Positions 16,349-25,248 of a stretch of DNA of 64,000 nt are shown piece by piece. Position numbers and translations under genes: made by a program. How positions within the stretch are numbered: the stretch's first letter is position 1; each line of letters begins with the position of its first letter. The notes beneath the pieces were generated by a model that saw only the letters and a list, made by a program, of their open reading frames with translations, was not told the DNA's origin and ran no database searches. The stretch comes from an uncultured Eubacteriales bacterium. Lineage in GTDB: Bacteria > Bacillota > Clostridia > Oscillospirales > CAG-272. The DNA is taken from the NCBI GenBank assembly GCA_934373635.1, contig CAKROZ010000005.1:40871-104870 (forward strand). Direction: 5' to 3'.

Positions 16349-17236
16349 TTATTCGATATTCTGCACCTGCTCGCGGATCTTTTCAAACTCGCCCTTGACG
16401 GCAACGACGAGTCTCGCGATCTCCGCGTTGTTTGCCTTCGAGCCGACGGTATTGATCTCGCGGTTCATCTCCTGCATCAGGAAATCGAGCTTTCTGCCCG
16501 AGGGTTCTTTCAGTGCGGCAATCTCATCGAAGGCATCGAAGTGCGAGCGAAGCCTGACGAGCTCCTCATCAATCGCGATCTTGTCGGCGAAGACGGCGCA
16601 CTCGGTGAGCAGACGCCCTTCGTCGGGGGTAACACCCGCGTCCCCGAGGATCGCGCGGAGGCGGGTCTCGAGCTTCTCGCGGTAGCCGACGGTATCGGCG
16701 GCGCTTAGCTTCTCCACGGTGTCGACGTAGGTGCGCACCGTCTCGAGTTTCTTTTTCATATCCTCCGCCGCGCGGGCGCCCTCTGCCGTGCGCATCGCGA
16801 CATAGCCCGCGATCGCCTCGTCGAGGACGGGACAAAGCTCTTCCCACGCCTCGGTAAGATCGGCATCCTCCCGCTTCGTGCGGAAGACGGCGGGATTTTT
16901 CGCCACGGTCATGACGGAGATGTCGTCGGCAAGCCCGTACTCGTCGCGAAGACGGGCGAGCGCCGCGAGATACCCTCCGAGATAGGCTTCATCGAGAAGC
17001 ACCTCGCCGTTCCCCTTCGCGTGCTCTTCGACGGTGATGTAGACGTCGATCTTCGCACGGGAGACGGCAGTCTCGCGAATGCGGTTCTTGATCTTCTCTT
17101 CGAGGAAGAGATAGGAATGCGGGAGCTTGACCGAGCAATCGAAGAAGCGGGAATTGACGCTCCGAAGCTCTACGGTGATGTCCCGTGCCTCGCCCTCGTG
17201 CTTTGCCCTGCCGAAGGCGGTCATGCTTTTCATCAT
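16349..17236 (-). CDS. yicC: YicC/YloC-family endoribonuclease
   Basis: YicC family proteins are reported to be RNA-degrading enzymes. This one has 295 residues, opens MMKSMTAFGRAKHE and contains ELRSVNSRFFD and RAKIDVYITVE. The C-terminal DUF1732 block is RLDFLMQEMNREINTVGSKA (as GRKLDFLMQEMNRE) and ends in EKIREQVQNIE. The start is uncertain among GTG 17239, ATG 17236 and ATG 17233. I chose 17236, whose first base is the last of the nrdR stop (TGATG). Confidence 0.92.
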   Translation of the reverse strand: MMKSMTAFGRAKHEGEARDITVELRSVNSRFFDCSVKLPHSYLFLEEKIKNRIRETAVSRAKIDVYITVEEHAKGNGEVLLDEAYLGGYLAALARLRDEYGLADDISVMTVAKNPAVFRTKREDADLTEAWEELCPVLDEAIAGYVAMRTAEGARAAEDMKKKLETVRTYVDTVEKLSAADTVGYREKLETRLRAILGDAGVTPDEGRLLTECAVFADKIAIDEELVRLRSHFDAFDEIAALKEPSGRKLDFLMQEMNREINTVGSKANNAEIARLVVAVKGEFEKIREQVQNIE

Positions 17237-17787
17237 CACGATTTCTCCGTCGGGTCAGGCGTCCGAGCCGTCGTGTCTTCCCCGTTTTCTTTGGTAGTTT
17301 CTTCCGTTTGTTTTTTTCCTGCGCTCTTCCCTTTGCGTTTGCCCCGCCCGCGGCTCAGGGAGCGGATCTCCTCCATGAAGGAGTCGATGTCGGTAAACTC
17401 GCGGTAGACCGACGCGAAGCGGATATAGGACACGATGTCGATGTCGCGCAGGCGCTGTAAGACCATCTCGCCGATGTCGTGCGAGGTGACCTCGTTGACA
17501 ATGGAATTCTGGAGCTCCGCCTCGATAGACGCCGCGATGACCTCCGCGTTGACGGGTCGCTTCTGACAGGCGCGCTGGATGCCGAGCATAAGCTTATGCT
17601 TATCGAAAAACTCGTGCTTCCCGCTCCGCTTCACGACGTCGATCGGAACGGTATCGACGACCTCGTAGGTCGTAAACCGCTTCCCGCACATGGGACATTC
17701 CCGCCGCCGCTTGATACTGGCGTCGTCGTCCACGGGGCGCGAATCCAACACGCGGGAATCGTGATAATTGCATACCGGACACTTCAT
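17236..17787 (-). CDS. nrdR: Transcriptional repressor NrdR
   Basis: ATP/dATP-sensing repressor of ribonucleotide reductase genes, 183 residues. The N-terminal zinc ribbon has two Cys pairs (MKCPVCNYHDSRVLDSR and CPMCGKRFTTYE). The ATP-cone domain covers ~49-140 (VVKRSGKHEFFDKHKL). A basic then acidic tail of ~35 residues after RFASVYREFTDIDSF is longer than usual. A sigma-A promoter precedes it at 17829-17857, so this is the likely head of the nrdR-yicC-remA-rpoZ-priA transcript. Confidence 0.95.
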   Translation of the reverse strand: MKCPVCNYHDSRVLDSRPVDDDASIKRRRECPMCGKRFTTYEVVDTVPIDVVKRSGKHEFFDKHKLMLGIQRACQKRPVNAEVIAASIEAELQNSIVNEVTSHDIGEMVLQRLRDIDIVSYIRFASVYREFTDIDSFMEEIRSLSRGRGKRKGKSAGKKQTEETTKENGEDTTARTPDPTEKS

Positions 17788-17828
17788 ACCGACTTCCTCC
17801 GAGGGGCTCCTTTTCTATAATCCATATT

Positions 17829-17857
17829 ATTATAGCACAATATGTTATAAAAGTAAA
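17829..17857 (-). promoter_or_regulatory. Sigma-A promoter for the nrdR operon
   Basis: On the minus strand TTTACT, a 17-nt spacer, then TATAAT (17834-17829). It is placed ~40 nt before the nrdR start. Confidence 0.6.
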
Positions 17858-17947
17858 GGGGTTTCGGAAATTTTACTTCTTCCGCGGGGCGGCGTCTCTT
17901 TTCCCTTCCCGAAGAATTCGGGCGTTTCTTGTCTGCGGGCGAGGGGG

Positions 17948-18979
17948 TCAGGGTCGGGAGGGAGTGTCTTCGTCCGAGGGTGTTTCTTTTGCATCCGTGG
18001 TCTTCTTCCCCGAGAAGAAACCTGCGACACGGTTGCCGAAGGCATCGAGAGAGGCGACGCGCCACTTTGCAAACCACGGGAAGGTCAGCGGATAGACCAC
18101 CCCCGCGAAGGCGACGACGAGGAAGTAACGCACGACGCGCGCGACGCCCGCGTTGCCGAAGCAGAGAAATTCGAGCGGCACTTTGAGCCCCGCCTTCAAG
18201 AGGAGGACGGCGGCGAAGCCGAGGACAAGCTGTGAGATCCTCGCGTACCATTTGCCTCCGATCTTGAAATCGAGCAGGCGGGTATCGAGGAACCATGTGA
18301 AGGCGATGCCGAGGGCGGCACCGTGGAGGGCGAGGGCATTCTGTCTCGCGCTCGCGAGATTCTCTGCATCCGCCGCGCCGTCGGGGGTCAGATGCGTATA
18401 GAAGATGAGTGCGGCGGAGAGGAGCCAGCCCGCGAGGACAAAATACGGCATGGCGGCGCGGAATCTCTTCTCATCGGTGAAGACGGGGCGGAAGGCGAAG
18501 ACGAGGATCAGGGCAAGAACGAAGGAGACGGAGACATCAAGGGGAGTATGCACGCCGAGATACATGCGGGAGAATGCCACGAGCAGGATCACGACGGAAA
18601 GAAGCAGGACGGGGAGCTTTTTGCGGCGCTTCGTATAATCGAACGCGGCGATCGCGCCGAAGGTGCCCGTCGCGTTCTGCGTATGTCCCGAGGGGAAGGA
18701 ATAGCCCGTCGCCTCTTCCCTCGCGCTCTCGACGATGGTGAAATTCGGGTCCTTGACCCACGGTCGGGGGATCTTACAAAGGAGTTTCAGCGTCTGATTG
18801 ATCAGGGTGCCGAAGAGTCCCGTGAAGAAGAGATAGTACCCTTCCTTCTTGTCGACACACCAAAAGACGGCGATGGCGACCACGAGGAACAGAGTCTCTC
18901 CGCCGAGAAAGGTGACGGTGGAAAGAAGCGCGTCGCAGACAGGGTTTCGGATGCTCTCAAGAAAATATAAAAACGACAT
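17948..18979 (-). CDS. PAP2-family membrane phosphatase
   Basis: Integral-membrane phosphatase (phosphatidic acid or undecaprenyl-pyrophosphate type), 343 residues with ~8 hydrophobic segments. The three catalytic motifs are KLLCKIPRPW (K-x6-RP), PSGHTQ and SRMYLGVHTPLDV (SR-x5-H-x3-D), all intact. The C-terminal half has extra TM segments and a polar tail. The substrate cannot be told from sequence; a lipid phosphate is most likely. Confidence 0.88.
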   Translation of the reverse strand: MSFLYFLESIRNPVCDALLSTVTFLGGETLFLVVAIAVFWCVDKKEGYYLFFTGLFGTLINQTLKLLCKIPRPWVKDPNFTIVESAREEATGYSFPSGHTQNATGTFGAIAAFDYTKRRKKLPVLLLSVVILLVAFSRMYLGVHTPLDVSVSFVLALILVFAFRPVFTDEKRFRAAMPYFVLAGWLLSAALIFYTHLTPDGAADAENLASARQNALALHGAALGIAFTWFLDTRLLDFKIGGKWYARISQLVLGFAAVLLLKAGLKVPLEFLCFGNAGVARVVRYFLVVAFAGVVYPLTFPWFAKWRVASLDAFGNRVAGFFSGKKTTDAKETPSDEDTPSRP

Positions 18980-19067
18980 GACGGGTTCCTTTTTCGTTGT
19001 TTTATGGTTTCAATGAAAAGATTTATTTACATATTACTATATTTTTTGGAGGTTTATGAAAAAGAGC

Positions 19068-19098
19068 GGGCGGAATTCCGCGCTTCGGAAATCCGCCC
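19068..19098 (-). terminator. Rho-independent terminator of the RpiB-like gene
   Basis: Minus strand GGGCGGATTTCCG, loop AAGC, GCGGAATTCCGCCC, then GCTCTTTTT. It lies just past the stop at 19107. Confidence 0.8.
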
Positions 19099-19106
19099 TT
19101 TTGCCT

Positions 19107-19748
19107 TTATTCGGCGAGAAGTTTCTTCACACAATCGATGATGCGCTCATCCTTCGCGTTCGCGAAGAAGTACTCTTTGAAGTGTACGCCTGCGATGGCG
19201 CCACGCACGAGGTCGCGGTCAAGATGCTCGAGGATGTACACGATGTCGGTGTGTGTAACTTTTTTGACCTCATCGAGGATCTTCTTGTTTCTCTGCTCGG
19301 GCACGGCTCTCTCACGGGGATAGCCGAGTCCCCACTCGGAGACGAAGAGCTTCTCGAAGACGTAACGGAGGTTCAGCTCACAGCCCCAGCCCCAGCCCTT
19401 CGCAAAGGGGAGCGCGATGGCGTTGCCGTTGTTGACCTGCGTAAACTGGTAGGCATCGGTCGGGTCAACAACGTGACCGCAGAGGACCCCCGGGAAGGCG
19501 TTGCAGGCGAGCATGGCACCCTCGCCCGTGCCGCAACCCGTAATCACGAGGTCGGCGGCGCCCGAGTTCAGAAGAATGGCGGAGAGGATACCGATCTGCA
19601 CATAGGTGAGCTGTTCCTTATCCTCGGCGGAATACATACCGTAGTTATCGACGGTGTGTCCGAGCGGAAGTACGACGTCCTTCAGGGTGCTTTCAATGAG
19701 GGCGTTCTTTGCCGCTTGGCTGTTTTCGTTGATGAGTGCGATTTTCAT
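19107..19748 (-). CDS. RpiB/LacA/LacB-family sugar-phosphate isomerase
   Basis: Sugar-phosphate aldose-ketose isomerase family, 213 residues (longer than the ~150-residue RpiB). It opens MKIALINENSQA and has the RpiB-like nucleotide or phosphate loop VITGCGTGEGAMLACN, which includes the catalytic-type Cys and GTGxG turn, and VNNGNAIALPFAKG. The extra ~60 C-terminal residues are helical. Which sugar it uses is unclear; the long form is often annotated only by its LacAB_rpiB domain. It is monocistronic with a strong terminator. Confidence 0.75.
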   Translation of the reverse strand: MKIALINENSQAAKNALIESTLKDVVLPLGHTVDNYGMYSAEDKEQLTYVQIGILSAILLNSGAADLVITGCGTGEGAMLACNAFPGVLCGHVVDPTDAYQFTQVNNGNAIALPFAKGWGWGCELNLRYVFEKLFVSEWGLGYPRERAVPEQRNKKILDEVKKVTHTDIVYILEHLDRDLVRGAIAGVHFKEYFFANAKDERIIDCVKKLLAE

Positions 19749-19762
19749 ACAAACTCCTTTTG

Positions 19763-19930
19763 ATAATTAAGAATTATGAATTATGAATTGTCTTCATTCT
19801 TGCTTTGTTTTGTTGACGCGGAGTGTTTTTTGGAGGGAGAGGGCGAGGCTTGAAGAGGAAGTGTCGCTTACTCCTCATCCACCGTTTCGCGGTCCCCCTG
19901 TCTCGCTACGGCTCGGGTTCACTTGGGGAG
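19763..19930. repeat. Composite intergenic repeat, copy A (with AT-rich copy 3)
   Basis: Begins with the AT-rich repeat (AATTAAGAATTATGAATT). It continues through TCATTCTTGC..TGTTGACG..GAG and ends in a CTTACT.CTCATCC..CCCCTGT.TCGCT.CGGCTCGGG block. The same order of words recurs at 21358-21545, so the aspS gene lies between two direct copies. No gene is seen in 19749-20003. Confidence 0.7.
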
Positions 19931-20003
19931 CGGACGGATAGAAGCGGGGTTTAACGGGTCAGACGGTTGGAATTACAGGGTTAGAAAGTTGGGGTTATGC
20001 GAG

Positions 20004-21290
20004 TTACGGGGTCAGGCGGTTGGGGCCGCGGAAGAGGAATTCCGCCTCCTTGATGGAGAGACCGAGGAAGAGCATGGTCAGGCGGTCGACGCCGAGACCG
20101 AAGCCGCCGTGCGGCGGGCAACCGTACTTGAAGAATTGGAGATAGAATTCGACGTCCTTCGCGAGTCCCTTCTCTTCTGCCTGCTTTTTCAGCACCTCGT
20201 AGCGGTGCTCTCTCTGTGCGCCCGTGGTGATCTCCACGCCGCGCCAGATGAGGTCGTAGCCCTGCGGAACACCGTTCTCGTCGCGCATGTGATAGAAGGC
20301 GCGCTCCTTGGCGTCATAGTCGGTGATAAAGAGGAATTCGTGACCGTATTTTTCCTCGCAGAGCTTTTTCGTCATTCTCTCCGCGTCGGTGGTGAGGTCG
20401 CCTTTCAGGCTATCGGGAACGGTATAGCCGTAGCGCTCCTCAAGCTCGCGGTAGACATCGGCGAGCTTCATCCTCGGGAACGGGAGGGTCGGAACGACGA
20501 CCTCCAGACCGAAGAGCTCGCGGATCTTTTCGCCGTGTGCCTCTTTGACACGTTTCAGGGCATAGGTAAGGAGCTCCTCCTCCATCTTCATGACGTCCTC
20601 AACGCCGTCGATGTAGGAGAATTCAAGGTCGAAGCCCGTGAATTCGGTCGCGTGCTTATTGGTATAGGATTTTTCCGCACGGAAGACGGGGCCCGACTCG
20701 AAAATGCGCTCCAGTCCCGCCGCCATTGCCATCTGCTTATAGAATTGGGGCGACTGGGCAAGATACGCCTTCGTATCAAAATATTTCACCTCAAAGACAT
20801 CGGAGCCCGACTCGCTCGCCGCGCCGATCAGCTTCGGGGTATGGATCTCGATAAAGTTGCGTTCGAGGAGGAATTCCCGCAGGGCGGCGACGAGGGTCGT
20901 CTGCATCTCCATCATCAGATGATTCTGATCGCGGCGCAGGTCGATCCAGCGGTAGTCCATACGACAATCGATGTCCGAGTCGTCCTTGATGGGCAAGGCG
21001 TCGGCGAGCGACTCGATCTTCATCGTATCGGGCAGAAGCTCAATGCCTCCCATCTTTACATATTCGTTGTTTACGACCTCACCCTCGACCGTAATGACCG
21101 AGTGGAGGGTCAGCTCGTCCACGATGGCGGCGAGCTCGGCGGATTTTTCCTTCTCTACCGTGATCTGAAGCTTTCCCGTGATGTCTTTCAAAACGATGAA
21201 AGCCATCGTTCTCTTGTTCCGCAATTTATCGACGAAGCCCTGTACTTTATGTCTTCCGGGCGTTACGTCCTTGATATAGGTGCGTTCCAT
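20004..21290 (-). CDS. aspS: Aspartyl-tRNA synthetase, archaeal/short type
   Basis: Class II aminoacyl-tRNA synthetase of the 430-residue archaeal type (no bacterial GAD insertion), 428 residues. An N-terminal OB anticodon-binding fold (HKVQGFVDKLRNKRTMAF) leads to motif 2 (GPVFRAEKSYTNKHATEF) and motif 3 (GGFGLGVDRLTM). This type is commonly non-discriminating, charging both tRNA-Asp and tRNA-Asn, the latter then amidated by GatCAB. I cannot tell discrimination from the sequence. A good promoter lies 40 nt upstream (21328-21356). It stands alone between direct repeats. Confidence 0.93.
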   Translation of the reverse strand: MERTYIKDVTPGRHKVQGFVDKLRNKRTMAFIVLKDITGKLQITVEKEKSAELAAIVDELTLHSVITVEGEVVNNEYVKMGGIELLPDTMKIESLADALPIKDDSDIDCRMDYRWIDLRRDQNHLMMEMQTTLVAALREFLLERNFIEIHTPKLIGAASESGSDVFEVKYFDTKAYLAQSPQFYKQMAMAAGLERIFESGPVFRAEKSYTNKHATEFTGFDLEFSYIDGVEDVMKMEEELLTYALKRVKEAHGEKIRELFGLEVVVPTLPFPRMKLADVYRELEERYGYTVPDSLKGDLTTDAERMTKKLCEEKYGHEFLFITDYDAKERAFYHMRDENGVPQGYDLIWRGVEITTGAQREHRYEVLKKQAEEKGLAKDVEFYLQFFKYGCPPHGGFGLGVDRLTMLFLGLSIKEAEFLFRGPNRLTP

Positions 21291-21327
21291 AATTTTGTCC
21301 TTTCAAAAGAGCAATCTGAATACTACT

Positions 21328-21356
21328 ATTATAGAAGATTTTATTCGAAAAGTCAA
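21328..21356 (-). promoter_or_regulatory. Sigma-A promoter for aspS
   Basis: Minus strand TTGACT, 17-nt spacer, TATAAT. Transcription would start near 21320. Confidence 0.8.
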
Positions 21357-21357
21357 G

Positions 21358-21545
21358 AGAATTGATAATTATGAATGAAGAATTATGAATTATGAATTGC
21401 CTTAATTCTTGCGTTGGGCTGTTGACGTGGGGATGAGGGGGAGATGAGGGGGCGTTGACGGGAGGATGTGCGATTCCTTGCTTACTTCTCATCCTTCAGT
21501 CGTAGGCTGACCCCTGTTTCGCTGCGGCTCGGGCACACTCGGGCT
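21358..21545. repeat. Composite intergenic repeat, copy B (with AT-rich copy 4)
   Basis: Starts with AATTATGAATGAAGAATTAT. It continues through TTGTTGACG-like and CTTACTTCTCATCC..CCCCTGTTTCGCTGCGGCTCGGG words in the same order as copy A. It is followed at ~21636-21665 by the reverse complement of the A-rich repeat seen near 12290. Confidence 0.7.
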
Positions 21546-21726
21546 CTTTCATTTCGGCGGTGTGAGATTCGGTGCTCTCGTGACGCTCTCTTACTCGTAG
21601 GAGAAGGCTTAGATACGTTGTTCTTCTTTGACTTTTGTTTTTCTTTACCCCAACGATTGGCGAGGAGATGTCCTGCTTTCGCTCTCGTTTCTTCTCTAAA
21701 ATACGCCCCTCTAAAAGTAAAAATTC

Positions 21727-21753
21727 GCCCCCGAGGCTTTTGGCTTCGGGGGC
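21727..21753 (-). terminator. Terminator after the 44-residue ORF
   Basis: Minus strand GCCCCCGA, 11-nt loop, TCGGGGGC, then GAATTTTT. It closes the surface-protein/small-ORF transcript. Confidence 0.85.
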
Positions 21754-21760
21754 GGGCGTT

Positions 21761-21895
21761 TTATTGCAAAACGTTTCCGAACTCGTCGTTGTTCGGGTCA
21801 TCGAAGAAGTAGAACGGCGATTGACCGCTACTCGTCAGAACATCCTTCGTTTCGAGAAGGAGAATTTCGAGCTCTGCTTTGGTATATTGTTTCAT
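21761..21895 (-). CDS. 44-residue small protein downstream of the secreted protein
   Basis: An ORF of 44 codons, ATG 21895 to TAA 21761, with GGAGAAAACGAAC directly upstream. It starts 18 nt after the stop of the large secreted-protein gene and is followed by a strong terminator. It opens MKQYTKAELEILLLETKDVL, then has a TSSGQSP turn and an acidic tail FFDDPNNDEFGN. From memory, short clostridial ORFs of this shape (a hydrophobic-acidic head, a D-V-[IL]-T-[ST]-S core and a D/N/E-rich tail) are common but uncharacterised; I cannot check this. There is no signal peptide or TM segment. It could be a precursor peptide, a chaperone-like partner or a regulator. Function unknown. Confidence 0.65.
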   Translation of the reverse strand: MKQYTKAELEILLLETKDVLTSSGQSPFYFFDDPNNDEFGNVLQ

Positions 21896-21913
21896 GTTCG
21901 TTTTCTCCTTTCT

Positions 21914-24900
21914 TTAGTTACCCTGTGCGCCGAGATAGGCTTGCGCCGCAAGAATATAGCGATAGAACGCATTCAGGTAGGCGGGAATCTCGCCCTGACT
22001 CTTGGTATATGCCATATAGAGATCAAAGCTATATGTGATCTTGTGACCCTCAAGCTCCACCGTCAGAGCATTTGTATAGTTCGAAACATAAATGTCGCCG
22101 ACGATGATGTAGGGGTCACTTCCTTCGACTGTGGTGACTTTGTAGGACTTCGTTACACCGTTGATCGTTACCTCCACGGTTTCGGCGGTTGCGTACTTGG
22201 TGCTATCGAGGAAGAAGATGAAGCCCGGGGTACTCGCGAGTTTGAGCGATGCGGCCGTGATGTTGCCCTTTTTGAGGTCTTCCGATGTTGTCGATTTGTC
22301 CCACTTTGTGTCGGAAAGCAGGGCTTTATAGGTATCGAGTCTATCAGTGATTGCCTTGAAGCCGGGATCTGCGACGGTCTTGTTGCTGAATTCCGCGGAC
22401 ATCTCACGAACGTAATCGAGGATCGCAACAACGAGTTTCTTGCCGCTCTCGGAGCCTTTTTCATCTGCGAGAACCGCCGTTGCATACTTCACGAGAGAGG
22501 TCTTCACCGTGTAGGTTGCCGCCGTTTCACCGTTTTTGAGATTCACCTCGAGGGTGAACGCCTCGGAGAGGTCCTTCGGGGAGATGTCGTCGATCTTGAA
22601 GAGGTAGTAGTCTCCATCACTCAAGGTGACAAGATCTTTGTTTTCGAAAGTGACATTGATCTTTGTTTTCCCATCGGGATGCGTATACGTCACGCCATTG
22701 ATGAAGCCGTCGTTTCTGAAGTAGAGGTTGAAGGTGATGTTTGCGTAGAGGGTGAGGTTGCCCGTAATCTTCGACTCGGTGGTTTTGAGCGTTGCATCAT
22801 AAGAAGTAGTGTCACCTGCTACTACAGCCTTCGTTGCTTTCGCATACCAGTAATACGTGTCGAAAGCAGAGTTGCTGTAAACGGGAGTTTCTCCCTGTTT
22901 CCACGTTTCCGACACCTCTTCGGTTCCCACCTTGAAGGTTACCGTACCGGTATTATTCGCATCGGTCGCCGTGTAGTAATACTTGTCGGTACCGACGGTC
23001 ACCTCATTGATACGCGCGGAAACAAAAGCATTGCCGTCAAGTGTGACGGTGTTCAGCATGTCGGAGTACGACAAAGAGACTTTAGAGTAGATCTCGGTAT
23101 TGTTCATCGCAACGGAACCGTTCTTCTCCGAAACCGAAGTACTCGTCGTGGCAAGCTGTCCGGAGGTCGTATAAATCTTTGAGTTATTAACGGTTGCGTC
23201 CAGAGTTTTTACTGCGTTAAGCTCGTAGAATAACGGCATTTGCAAGGCAAAGGTACAATCACTCAATTTGACACTACCACCTGCATTCTGAAGCTGAAAA
23301 ACGCCGGCGGTGCGCGCTTTTTCGTTGATATAATCGACCTTTGCGACATCCGCGGTGTTAGAAGCGGCACCATTCATTTTGACAAAAATGTTTCCGGTTA
23401 CCTTCAGTCTTTCCGTGGTCACCGCGGAATCCGATGCTTGACCGACATACAATTTACCATTGCCCACGACAAAGAGGACTCCGCCTTGCGAGTCGGAAAT
23501 CTGTGCCCCTTGTGCGGTAGAATAGACATAAAGAGCTAAATTTTCTGCACTTGTGCGAATGATACCGTTATTCAGCTGCGCTGTCGTCGTAAGGCTATGT
23601 CCGTTCAAATCAAGATCCACCGTGACAGCAGTACGAATAACTACTCCAGTTTTTACTTCATAGTCCCGGTACAATTTGATTTTCGTTGCAACTTTCACGC
23701 CTTCGAGAGCGGTTTTGAGTTTATTAAAGTCGGTATCGGTATAGATTGTCTTACCGCCGTCCGTCACTACTTCAAACGCCTTGGCAACCTTTTCATACTC
23801 GGGTGTAGCATCAAGCGTTTGACCCGCCGACGACTCGGGAAGTGCGCCGGTGATACCCGGAATGTTCCACTTTCCACTCGGCTTGAGTACATAATCCCCC
23901 TCTTCCTGTTCGGAAAAGGCATGTTCATACTTCGGCGTGCTCCCTACTGCCCATTTTTGGGTAGCAAGCGTACTATCACCATCTTTAAAATTGATGGTTG
24001 CATATTGATTCACCACGCCGTATTTGAGCGTCTCGACTTCGTCAATGTGCGCGTAACTATATCCTTCCGCGAGGGAAAGTCCGTTTTGCTCTTCGCACAA
24101 GCGCACCCCTTCGGAAAGCGTAACAGGGAAAAGTTCTGCATTACACGTCAGCGCCTTCGACGAGACAAGATCCGTACCGGTCATTGTGACGGTTCCGACC
24201 TTATTCGTCACCGAACCATCCGCCGCAGTAATCGGCGTATCCCCCGTTGCCGTTGCATTAATCGAAGACGCAGCTATCGTCGCGCTGAAGTTTGTTGCAC
24301 TTGTATTGTATGCATAGAACAGCGGGAACTGCGAGGTGCCGAGGTTCAAGGTGCAATTTGTCATATTGACGGCGGCACTTGAACCGCGAAGGTCAAAAGC
24401 GCCGTTTCTGCGGGCATACTTTGCGTTGTATGTAATCTGTTTCAAATTCACCTTTGCTTCGCTACCATTGATCTTTGCGATGGTCGCAGCCTCAATCGTC
24501 AGCGGAAAAACCGTCGTTCCCGCGTCCGGCGCGTATCCGACATGCAGCTCAGCACCAGCACCAGCCGCGGTGAAAATGGGGGTATTAATACCGGATGCCG
24601 TCAAAAGCGAAGCACCGGCTTTGGTAGAATAGACATACAGCTTCTGCGTCGTGTAAAAAACGGCGTTATCCAAACTAACCGCTTCCGTAAGGCTATGTCC
24701 GTTCAAATCGAGCTCTACTATGGCGTCCTGATACGTAATCTTCGCGAATGCACTCTTTGTTTCACCAAAGGCAGCCAAGGCTTCGCACGAATAGTTCTGA
24801 TACAATTTGATTTTCGTTCTCCCGGCTTTCGCGTTCGCGAGAGTGTCGGAAAGCTTTTCAGGCGAGCCATCTGCGATATATTCGGGGGCGGCGTCGCCTA

Positions 24901-25021
24901 CGGTCATCTCAAAACCCGTCGTGTGTTCTGTCTCATCCGCCGCCGACGCCGACACAAAAAGAATGCCGCACAGCAAGGCGAGGGTCAAAAACAGGATGAG
25001 GATTTTGCTTTTTGTTTTCAT
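21914..25021 (-). CDS. Large secreted protein with two beta-helix-like repeats
   Basis: A 1035-residue protein with a clear signal peptide (Lys-rich start, ILILFLTLALLCGILFVSAS, cleavage near ASA-A). Two long internal repeats are visible, ~45-400 and ~410-720. Each opens with a Tyr-rich strand leading to LDLNGHSLT, then short strands of the kind seen in right-handed parallel beta-helices (VYSTKAGASLL; VYSTAQGAQISD). Between and after them are small linkers (TINFKDGDSTLATQKW; VTFKVGTEEVSETWKQGETP). The C-terminal ~280 residues (TLYANITFNLYFRNDG onward) look like a separate domain. No LPXTG or S-layer motif is evident. It has its own promoter and ~190-nt leader and is co-transcribed with the 44-residue ORF. 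Probably cell-surface or exported; ligand unknown. Confidence 0.85.
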   Translation of the reverse strand: MKTKSKILILFLTLALLCGILFVSASAADETEHTTGFEMTVGDAAPEYIADGSPEKLSDTLANAKAGRTKIKLYQNYSCEALAAFGETKSAFAKITYQDAIVELDLNGHSLTEAVSLDNAVFYTTQKLYVYSTKAGASLLTASGINTPIFTAAGAGAELHVGYAPDAGTTVFPLTIEAATIAKINGSEAKVNLKQITYNAKYARRNGAFDLRGSSAAVNMTNCTLNLGTSQFPLFYAYNTSATNFSATIAASSINATATGDTPITAADGSVTNKVGTVTMTGTDLVSSKALTCNAELFPVTLSEGVRLCEEQNGLSLAEGYSYAHIDEVETLKYGVVNQYATINFKDGDSTLATQKWAVGSTPKYEHAFSEQEEGDYVLKPSGKWNIPGITGALPESSAGQTLDATPEYEKVAKAFEVVTDGGKTIYTDTDFNKLKTALEGVKVATKIKLYRDYEVKTGVVIRTAVTVDLDLNGHSLTTTAQLNNGIIRTSAENLALYVYSTAQGAQISDSQGGVLFVVGNGKLYVGQASDSAVTTERLKVTGNIFVKMNGAASNTADVAKVDYINEKARTAGVFQLQNAGGSVKLSDCTFALQMPLFYELNAVKTLDATVNNSKIYTTSGQLATTSTSVSEKNGSVAMNNTEIYSKVSLSYSDMLNTVTLDGNAFVSARINEVTVGTDKYYYTATDANNTGTVTFKVGTEEVSETWKQGETPVYSNSAFDTYYWYAKATKAVVAGDTTSYDATLKTTESKITGNLTLYANITFNLYFRNDGFINGVTYTHPDGKTKINVTFENKDLVTLSDGDYYLFKIDDISPKDLSEAFTLEVNLKNGETAATYTVKTSLVKYATAVLADEKGSESGKKLVVAILDYVREMSAEFSNKTVADPGFKAITDRLDTYKALLSDTKWDKSTTSEDLKKGNITAASLKLASTPGFIFFLDSTKYATAETVEVTINGVTKSYKVTTVEGSDPYIIVGDIYVSNYTNALTVELEGHKITYSFDLYMAYTKSQGEIPAYLNAFYRYILAAQAYLGAQGN

Positions 25022-25219
25022 AATTATCTCCTTTTATGCTTTTTTATTTTTGCAAGATTTTGAATTGCTCCGGAGGTTTGCACAGGCGCGGAAGTTTTAC
25101 TTCCCGATTCTCCTCCTGCAGAATTCGCCGATGCAAAACGCCCCTCATCGAGGCTTTCTCCCCCGAGGCGTCAATGTGTGGGGAAGATGATAGCATTATG
25201 ATGGGGCTTCTCTGTAATT

Positions 25220-25248
25220 ATTATACTATAGATAAGCAATGATGTCAA
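25220..25248 (-). promoter_or_regulatory. Consensus promoter for the secreted-protein gene
   Basis: Minus strand TTGACA, 17-nt spacer, TATAAT. The predicted start near 25213 leaves a ~190-nt untranslated leader. In the 412-bp gap 25022-25433 I see only this promoter, its leader and the divergent promoter. Confidence 0.9.

Noticed and set aside
19923..21365. 480-codon frame antisense to aspS
   Set aside because: The minus strand encodes intact class II synthetase motifs; this is a shadow.
21635..23182. 515-codon frame antisense to the secreted-protein gene
   Set aside because: The opposite strand has a signal peptide, domain repeats, promoter and ribosome site; this frame is a codon-bias shadow.
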